Shown in pieces: positions 1-4,954 of a stretch of DNA of 6,989 nucleotides. The translations under genes were made by a program, and so were the position numbers. Location of the stretch: positions 1 to 6,989 of the forward strand of contig JAGWIL010000079.1 of the NCBI GenBank assembly GCA_028866335.1. The letters are read 5' to 3'. This DNA comes from Rhodospirillales bacterium (GTDB taxonomy: Bacteria; Pseudomonadota; Alphaproteobacteria; Acetobacterales; Acetobacteraceae). Under the pieces are notes generated by a model. It had not been told where the DNA came from. It made no database searches and worked only from the letters and a program-made list of their open reading frames with translations. Numbering within the stretch: position 1 is the first letter of the stretch; each line of letters starts with the position of its first letter.

Positions 1-759
1 GGTCTCCGCGAAATCTTCCCAAGGGTGCATCGTGGCATAGGCCGAGACATGATTTTCTTCCCAACCGGCGGGCGGGCCTTGCTCATAATGCTGTTGCAGC
101 GCCTCGCCGTAATCGCGTGAATCATCTCCGAACGTCAGGCGGCAATCTTCAAGCTTGCCGCCATCCCGCACCAGCTCATTCCAGTAATAATGCCCCGCCT
201 CGTGCCGGAAATGGCCAAGCAGCGTGCGGTAGGGCTCCCCCATTTCCGCGCGTAAACGCTCCCGCATCGCATCATCCGCCTCAGAGAGATTGATCGTGAT
301 CAGCCCCTTGTCATGGCCGGTTAAAATACGAGGGCCAGGGCCGGGAGGGTCAGCCAGAAAATCAAAAGCCAGCCCATGTGCCGGGTCTTCGGCTAAATCT
401 CTAAGCGGCAGCTTTAGCCTCAGCAAAGTGTAAAACAGCCTATGCTTGGCAATCTCCAAGGTCCGCCAGCCTTTAAGATTTTCATCAACTGAAAGATCAG
501 GAATGGTCTGATTATGCCGGCAAGCGGTGCAAAGTTCGCCGGGTGTGGCCACCAGCCAGTTGCATACGCCGTGCGCGGCGTTCGTACAGTAGGCGTAGCT
601 GTTTTTGCCTTTAAGGTCCTCTAAAACCTCGCCATCACGCCTTAACGCCAGCAAACACATGGTGCCGGGGAAAAATCCTAATTCGTGCCCACACCGCTCG
701 CAGGCATTGTTCTCAAAAAACAATGTCTGCCCACAGGCGCCGCAAGAAAATACGCGCAT
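1..759 (-). CDS. Zinc-ribbon, HExxH putative metallopeptidase (C-terminus cut by window edge)
   Basis: The visible 253 codons are open from an ATG at 759 to the left edge, so the C-terminus is missing. The N-terminus begins MRVFSCGACG and carries one set of paired cysteines (C6, C9, C20, C23) and a second set (C58, C66, C77, C80), as expected for a double zinc-ribbon region. A helical middle part leads to GHFRHEAGHYYW, in which HEAGH (residues 186-190) is an HExxH zinc-protease motif. The last visible residues, HPWEDFAET, resemble the segment where families of this kind supply the third, glutamate, zinc ligand. This arrangement fits the bacterial 'zinc-ribbon plus putative zinc-binding peptidase' family, usually a cytosolic protein of somewhat over 300 residues and unknown substrate. 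No signal peptide is seen. The start is fixed by the zinc ribbon beginning at residue 6 and by GAGGGG 8 nt upstream. It lies downstream of rpmG, behind a terminator-like hairpin. Family assignment is confident; substrate and role are unknown. Confidence 0.88.
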   Translation of the reverse strand, partial: MRVFSCGACGQTLFFENNACERCGHELGFFPGTMCLLALRRDGEVLEDLKGKNSYAYCTNAAHGVCNWLVATPGELCTACRHNQTIPDLSVDENLKGWRTLEIAKHRLFYTLLRLKLPLRDLAEDPAHGLAFDFLADPPGPGPRILTGHDKGLITINLSEADDAMRERLRAEMGEPYRTLLGHFRHEAGHYYWNELVRDGGKLEDCRLTFGDDSRDYGEALQQHYEQGPPAGWEENHVSAYATMHPWEDFAET

Positions 760-796
760 AAAATAAACCCCTCAGACAAAGACCTTGTCGAGGGGT
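760..796 (-). terminator. Intrinsic terminator after rpmG, overlapping the RBS of the next gene
   Basis: On the minus strand the sequence ACCCCTC-GACAA-loop-TTGTC-(bulge)-GAGGGGT is followed by TTTATTTT. Pairs are 767-796, 768-795 through 773-790, then 775-789 through 779-785. That makes 12 bp with one bulged base at 774 and a 5-nt loop at 780-784. A GC-rich outer stem followed by seven Ts in eight positions is the classic rho-independent form. It lies 66 nt past the rpmG stop codon. There is no T-run on the plus-strand side, so it should act only on minus-strand transcripts. The T-tract (767-760) ends directly at the ATG of the metallopeptidase. Confidence 0.75.
768..773 (-). promoter_or_regulatory. 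Shine-Dalgarno of the metallopeptidase, inside the hairpin 3' arm
   Basis: GAGGGG on the minus strand sits 8 nt before the ATG at 759 and is the only purine-rich ribosome-binding candidate there. All six of its bases pair with 790-795 in the terminator-like hairpin. On a transcript reading through from rpmG the site would therefore be masked. Its position supports the start chosen for the metallopeptidase. Confidence 0.7.
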
Positions 797-849
797 ATAT
801 TAGGGGGCCAGCCCGTGGGGTTTCCCGTGAAATCTAGGCCATTTGCAAG

Positions 850-864
850 TAACGCACTGCGTTA
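850..864. repeat. Short palindrome over the rpmG stop codon
   Basis: TAACGCA-C-TGCGTTA is a perfect 7-bp inverted repeat with a single central base. It contains the rpmG TAA stop (862-864) at one end. With a 1-nt spacer it cannot fold fully as RNA, and no T-run follows. It is either chance or a weak DNA-level site; I assign no function. Confidence 0.3.
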
Positions 865-1029
865 TTTGATTTTGGCTTCCTTGAACTTCACGTGCTTACG
901 CACGACCGGATCATACTTGTTCAGCTCAAGCTTCTGGGTCTGCGCACGGGCATTCTTCTTGGTTACATAGAAGTAGCCAGTATCGGCGGTGGACACGAGC
1001 TTGATTTGGACGACGTTAGATTTAGCCAT
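862..1029 (-). CDS. rpmG: 50S ribosomal protein L33
   Basis: This 55-residue protein starts [20 protein letters not shown], continues with [10 protein letters not shown] and ends [10 protein letters not shown]. It is a full-length bacterial L33, a small protein of the large ribosomal subunit near the E site. The family's two CxxC zinc motifs are absent; there is no cysteine at all, so this is the zinc-independent 'C-minus' form. The ATG is preceded by GGAG (1039-1042) with a 9-nt spacer, and the stop is TAA. It follows the S41 protease gene by 63 nt and is followed by a strong terminator-like hairpin. A TTGACG element in the upstream gap suggests separate transcription from rnr and the protease, as expected for a highly expressed ribosomal gene. 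Confidence 0.97.
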   Translation of the reverse strand: MAKSNVVQIKLVSTADTGYFYVTKKNARAQTQKLELNKYDPVVRKHVKFKEAKIK

Positions 1030-1052
1030 GATTAGAATCTCCGAGAGCGGGC

Positions 1053-1082
1053 CGTATCGCCCAGCTTAGCTGGTTTCGTCAA
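1053..1082 (-). promoter_or_regulatory. Candidate sigma-70 type promoter of rpmG
   Basis: Minus-strand TTGACG (1077-1082) is a near-perfect -35. Eighteen bases later GATACG (1053-1058) is a poor but possible -10, which would put the transcript start about 17 nt before the rpmG ATG, just upstream of its GGAG site. A perfect 6-bp inverted repeat with one central base, CCAGCTTAGCTGG on the plus strand (1061-1073), fills the spacer and could be an operator, although chance is possible. The -35 is convincing; the -10 is not. Confidence 0.4.
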
Positions 1083-1092
1083 GTACCTGCAA

Positions 1093-2622
1093 TCAATGCA
1101 GTAGAGCCGCCTGGTAAATTTCTGGTGTACTCAGCACCGCCGCCGCCGCCTGTTCATCAAGCTCTCCGCCAATATCCGCCGGACAATAACCCCGTACCGC
1201 CAGCATGGCACCAATACCAACGGGTGCACGCATGGCCCGCGCCTGGCTCAATGCTGGCGCCATGAGGTTCCGGCCATTGGCCAGTGCCGCAAGCTGCTGG
1301 TTCAGGGCGTTGGCACCATTGCTGGTGCAAATCTGCGGCATCAGGCCCAACCCCTGTAATGGCCACCCTTTGGGTGCCAAAACCCGGCTCCAGGTCACGT
1401 AAAGCTCTCCTCCATCGGGCAGGGCGGCCACGGTCTGAACCAGGCCCTTTCCGAGCGTTTCCGAGCCAATCACCACCGCGCGCCCGTCATCGGCCAGGGC
1501 TGAAGCCAATATCTCAGCGGCGCTGGCGGTCTGCCCATCCACCAGCACGGCCATGGGCGCACCGTTTGTAAGGTCCGCCCCCTCTGCCTTGAACATCTGG
1601 TCGGCATCAGAATCCCGCCCATTCGTTTCCGCGATCGGGCCGGATTGCAGTAGCGAATCCGCCACGATAACCGCCTGGCGGAGCACGCCGCCCCGGTTGC
1701 CGCGCAAATCCAGCACCAAACCTGTAGGGGGCACGGGTTGAGATATGATTTTTGCGAGGAGTGCAGAAAATTGATCCCCCGTGCCTTTGTTGAAGCCGGT
1801 GATTTTCAGAAAAGCGGTGCCCGCCACCACGGGCGGCTCGCTGAATACGGTTTGCGGCGGAATAAAACCGCGGATTAGAGTCAGCCTTTGGGGGCCTTCA
1901 CCCTTATCAGCTTGCGGGTCGGTTACGGATATTGAAACGCTTGTTCCGGCAAGCCCCGCCATGTCCGCATTCAGCGCATTCGCCATGCTGCCATAAGCGG
2001 TCTGGCCATTCATCGCGTTAACAACCATGCCGGGCTGAAGTCCCGCATCCGATGCCGGGCTATCCGCTGCCACAGTGGCGATCACCGCCTTGCCGTGCTG
2101 GTCTTCCAAGGTCAGGCCCGTACCGGCAAGGCCGGTAATCATCAATTCGTCCTGCGCGGCCTGCAAAGGGTCTTCGTATCGGGAATAGGGGTCGAAATGG
2201 TTGAACAACTCGTCGAAGAAATTACCGATAATGCCTTGCGTGCCTGCCTGCTGCAACGCCGGGGAGGCCGCATAAGCCGCCGCCGCAACTTTTGCCGCGG
2301 CCGTGCCCCAGCCCTGTGCATCTGTTGCCGCGGGGGCTGGAATGGCCGCCAAAAGCTGGTTTGGTCCAAAAAGCCGAATTTCGTCGCTCTGCAATGTGGT
2401 GTTGAGGTTAGGGTCCAGGGCGGCAAGCCCGTTCAAGCCCCATAGCGTCATCTGCGGAATCGTAACCGGGTTTAACGCACGCGGCGCGATATAAGCCAGC
2501 GCTACGGACCACACATTCGCCGCCGCGCCGATGTCAAAGCTTGTGGCGGCATCCGCCGCGCGGCAGCACAGAGCCACCGGCAACAGCAGGCAAAACAGGA
2601 ACAGAACAGCTCTTTGCCTCAC
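1093..2622 (-). CDS. S41 family C-terminal-processing serine protease, exported
   Basis: This 509-residue protein has the layout of the CtpA/Tsp (tail-specific protease) family, periplasmic proteases that cut proteins from exposed C-termini. Residues 1-25 form a Sec signal peptide: basic MRQR, a Leu/Val/Phe-rich core, and AxA-type cleavage near ADA|A (residues 23-26). Residues 134-152 contain FFDELFNHFDPYSRY, typical of the pre-PDZ part. A PDZ domain spans about 160-235, with DSPASDAGLQPGMVV. The protease core starts near 295 with LDLRGNRGG. The catalytic serine is S367 in GQTASAAEI, the lysine K392 in GKGLVQ, and Q396 follows; these spacings equal S430/K455/Q459 of E. coli Tsp. The tail after about 430 is an extension containing C432 and C480, the only cysteines outside the signal peptide, which might form a disulfide. 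The GTG start overlaps the rnr stop as GTGA, implying translational coupling. Its in vivo substrate cannot be told from the sequence. Confidence 0.93.
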   Translation of the reverse strand: MRQRAVLFLFCLLLPVALCCRAADAATSFDIGAAANVWSVALAYIAPRALNPVTIPQMTLWGLNGLAALDPNLNTTLQSDEIRLFGPNQLLAAIPAPAATDAQGWGTAAAKVAAAAYAASPALQQAGTQGIIGNFFDELFNHFDPYSRYEDPLQAAQDELMITGLAGTGLTLEDQHGKAVIATVAADSPASDAGLQPGMVVNAMNGQTAYGSMANALNADMAGLAGTSVSISVTDPQADKGEGPQRLTLIRGFIPPQTVFSEPPVVAGTAFLKITGFNKGTGDQFSALLAKIISQPVPPTGLVLDLRGNRGGVLRQAVIVADSLLQSGPIAETNGRDSDADQMFKAEGADLTNGAPMAVLVDGQTASAAEILASALADDGRAVVIGSETLGKGLVQTVAALPDGGELYVTWSRVLAPKGWPLQGLGLMPQICTSNGANALNQQLAALANGRNLMAPALSQARAMRAPVGIGAMLAVRGYCPADIGGELDEQAAAAVLSTPEIYQAALLH

Positions 2623-4889
2623 CGCGCCCGCTTCTGTTTCGTTTTGGTCTTTTTCGTGGGTTTAGCTTTGCCATCGGCGCGCTGCCGCACGGGGCCTGGC
2701 GCTCCGGTCAGCCCAAGCAGCAACCCGCCTGTCACCGGCCTGGCCTCGTTCAGCCGCACCTCAAGCTCTTGCGCTAATGAGAACACAACGCGACTCTTGC
2801 GGCCGGACAAAGTCTGGGTGCGTTCGTCAAACATCCAGTAATCATCCGGCAAACTTGCCATACTCAAAAACCCGCTTGCACCGCTTTCTGTTAAAGTGGC
2901 GAAGAGTCCGAACTTCGTCACCCCCGAAATCCTGGCCTGGAACAACTCTCCCACGCGGTGTTGCAAATAGAGCGCAAGGTAGCGGTCAGTGGAATCACGT
3001 TCCGCCAGAGTGGCGCGGCGTTCAGTCGCGGTAATGTGCTCGGCGGTGTCGGCAAAGGCGTGCATTTCCTCCTCGGTCAGCCCGTCAGTTCCAAGCCTCA
3101 GCCCCTTAATCAACGCGCGGTGCACTGCCAAATCCGCATAGCGGCGGATCGGCGAGGTAAAATGCGCGTAACGGCTAAGTGCTAAGCCAAAATGCCCGAG
3201 ATTTTCAGGGGAATATTCCGCCTGGCTCTGGGAGCGCAGGATCGTCTCATTCACCAATGTCGAGGAAGCTGTGCCCGCCACAAGCTTCAAAATGCCGTCA
3301 AGGTCGCGCGGATGTAACTGGTCGCCCGGTTTTAACGAGATATCGAGCGTCGCCAAAAACCCGCGCAAATTATCCAGCTTCTCCGGTGTCGGCGGGGCAT
3401 GCACACGGTACATGCAGGGTAGTTTCAGCCGTTCAAGCTCCTCAGCGGCACACACATTCGCAAGAACCATAAACTCCTCGATCAGCTTATGCGCGGCCAA
3501 ACGCGGGCGGGGGGCCACGTTCTGCACCTGCCCATCATCCCCCAGCGTCACCTTGCGCTCCGGCAGGTCAAGATTAAGCGTGCCCCGCCGTTCCCGCGCC
3601 TCGCTCAACGCATGATAAGCAGCATAGAGGTGGGCGTGGTTCTCAGGATTATCCTCGAACTCCTCTTGTACGGCTTCATAGGTCTTGCGTGCGGCCGAGC
3701 ACATCAGCCCGCGCCCAAAAGCGTGGCGCAGCTTGTTGCCATGCACGTCTATATGCATTTCTACAAACAAACAGCCGCGCTCCTCGCCGGGCTTTAACGA
3801 GCACAGCCCGTTGGAAAGTTCCTCGGGCAGCATCGGCACAACGCGGTCGGGGAAATAGCAGCTATTGCCGCGCGTCCTGGCGTCGCGGTCCAGCGCGCCA
3901 CCCGGTTTCACGTAATGCGCCACATCCGCGATCGCCACGATCAACCGGTAGCCATGCGGTTCCGGCGCGGCGAACACGGCGTCGTCAAAATCCCGTGCAT
4001 CGGCACCGTCTATGGTGATCAGCGGCAATGCGCGCAAATCGGTCCGCTTTCCCAGTGCCACGGGCTTGGCCTTTTGGGCATCCCTTAGCGCGCCTTCAGA
4101 AAACTCCATCGGAATCCCATGCTGGGCGATGGCGATGAGGCTTACCGAGCGCGCATCCTCCGCATTGCCCAGCCGTTCTGTCACGCGCGCAGGCTTCGCC
4201 CCAAACGGTTTGCCGGGCAACGGTTCGGCGCGGACAATTTCGGCTTCCATCGCCCCCATTGTCTCGCTTTCCGGCACTACCCATTCGCCTTTCTGCCGGC
4301 GGTCGGTTGGCTCTATCCGCCCACCCTGCGGTGTCTTGCGAAACAGCCCGACAATGCTGCCGCTCTGCCCTTCAACGCGTTTAATGGTCCGGCCTTCATA
4401 TTTGTCCGGCCCAATGCGCCTTAGCTGTGCCAACACTTTGGCACCCGGTGCCAATGCGGCAGCACCCTTGCGCTCCGGCTGCATGAAAATAACCGGCGGC
4501 CTGCCTGGTGCGTCCCACACCACTGGCCTGGCGATGGCCTCGCCGTCGCGGTCAATTCCCGTAACCTCTACCAAAGCATTTTCCGGCAGCCGCCCCGCTT
4601 CCGTATGGCGCTTGCGCCCGGCGCGCTCGGCGTGGCCCTCCACCTCCAGCGATTTCACAATGCCACGCAGCGCCTTGCGGTCTTCCGGTGCCACGGAAAA
4701 AGCCCGCACAATGTCGCGGAAATGCAGTGCCCCCTGCGCCTCTGCCAGAAAGCGCTTTACCGAATCGCGGCTGGGCAAAACGGCGCGTTTGGCCAGGGTT
4801 TCCAGCGGGTTAGGCTTCGTGTGCTTGTGCCTGGTCTTCATGCTCACAGTATGGAGCGGCGCGGCACGCTCGGCCATGGTTGTTTCCAT
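2619..4889 (-). CDS. rnr: Ribonuclease R (3'-to-5' exoribonuclease, RNB/RNase II family)
   Basis: This 756-residue protein (E. coli RNase R is 813) degrades structured RNA from the 3' end, including rRNA and mRNA fragments. A winged-helix-like N-terminal region lies at about 37-90, followed by OB-type cold-shock domains to about 240. The catalytic RNB domain has ITIDGADARDFDDAV at 291-305, giving metal ligands D294, D300, D302 and D303 with the spacing of E. coli D272/D278/D280/D281. YRVHAPPTPEKL (494-505) and HFTSPIRRYADLAVHRAL (576-593) are further family signatures. An S1 RNA-binding domain follows from about 644 to 715 (HRVGELFQARISGVTKFGLF). The C-terminus is a short Lys/Arg-rich tail. 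The start is uncertain: ATGs at 4889, 4877 and 4841 are all in frame, all precede the first domain, and none has a good Shine-Dalgarno. The first is listed. It is the first gene of the minus-strand block, with the protease gene coupled to its stop. Confidence 0.96.
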   Translation of the reverse strand: METTMAERAAPLHTVSMKTRHKHTKPNPLETLAKRAVLPSRDSVKRFLAEAQGALHFRDIVRAFSVAPEDRKALRGIVKSLEVEGHAERAGRKRHTEAGRLPENALVEVTGIDRDGEAIARPVVWDAPGRPPVIFMQPERKGAAALAPGAKVLAQLRRIGPDKYEGRTIKRVEGQSGSIVGLFRKTPQGGRIEPTDRRQKGEWVVPESETMGAMEAEIVRAEPLPGKPFGAKPARVTERLGNAEDARSVSLIAIAQHGIPMEFSEGALRDAQKAKPVALGKRTDLRALPLITIDGADARDFDDAVFAAPEPHGYRLIVAIADVAHYVKPGGALDRDARTRGNSCYFPDRVVPMLPEELSNGLCSLKPGEERGCLFVEMHIDVHGNKLRHAFGRGLMCSAARKTYEAVQEEFEDNPENHAHLYAAYHALSEARERRGTLNLDLPERKVTLGDDGQVQNVAPRPRLAAHKLIEEFMVLANVCAAEELERLKLPCMYRVHAPPTPEKLDNLRGFLATLDISLKPGDQLHPRDLDGILKLVAGTASSTLVNETILRSQSQAEYSPENLGHFGLALSRYAHFTSPIRRYADLAVHRALIKGLRLGTDGLTEEEMHAFADTAEHITATERRATLAERDSTDRYLALYLQHRVGELFQARISGVTKFGLFATLTESGASGFLSMASLPDDYWMFDERTQTLSGRKSRVVFSLAQELEVRLNEARPVTGGLLLGLTGAPGPVRQRADGKAKPTKKTKTKQKRAR

Positions 4890-4954
4890 GTAATTATTTA
4901 TCCGAGCCCCATATGCTTCATTGATCCTACATTGAAATTATGTAACCTACGGTT
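4890..4954. promoter_or_regulatory. 65-bp divergent intergenic region between rnr and the adhesin-like gene
   Basis: Signals for both divergent genes must lie here or inside their coding ends. For rnr, minus-strand AATAAT (4893-4898) resembles a -10, with ATGAAG (4916-4921) a weak -35 at 17 nt. This would give an almost leaderless message for the 4889 ATG, or a leader of about 45 nt for the 4841 ATG. For the plus-strand gene I find no -35/-10 pair at normal spacing. The pentamer CCTAC occurs at 4926-4930 and 4946-4950, exactly 20 bp apart. TACAT/ATGTA (4928-4932, 4940-4944) is a weak inverted repeat. The region is more AT-rich than its surroundings. Confidence 0.4.

Noticed and set aside
760..796. 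Bidirectional terminator
   Set aside because: On the plus strand the stem is followed by TATTAG rather than a T-run, and no plus-strand gene ends here.
785..970. Plus-strand 61-codon frame opposite rpmG
   Set aside because: It overlaps the unmistakable L33 gene and begins within the terminator stem; no motif supports it.
2541..2622. Lipoprotein signal for the S41 protease because of the adjacent cysteines C19-C20
   Set aside because: The residue before each cysteine is Leu or Cys rather than Gly/Ala/Ser, so no lipobox is formed. A standard signal-peptidase I site at about residues 23-26 fits better.
4012..4893. A 293-codon plus-strand open frame across the rnr 5' half
   Set aside because: It is antisense to a gene with clear RNase R domains, its translation is low-complexity Ser/Arg/Pro/Ala, and it has no recognisable domain. 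It is a shadow of GC-rich coding DNA.
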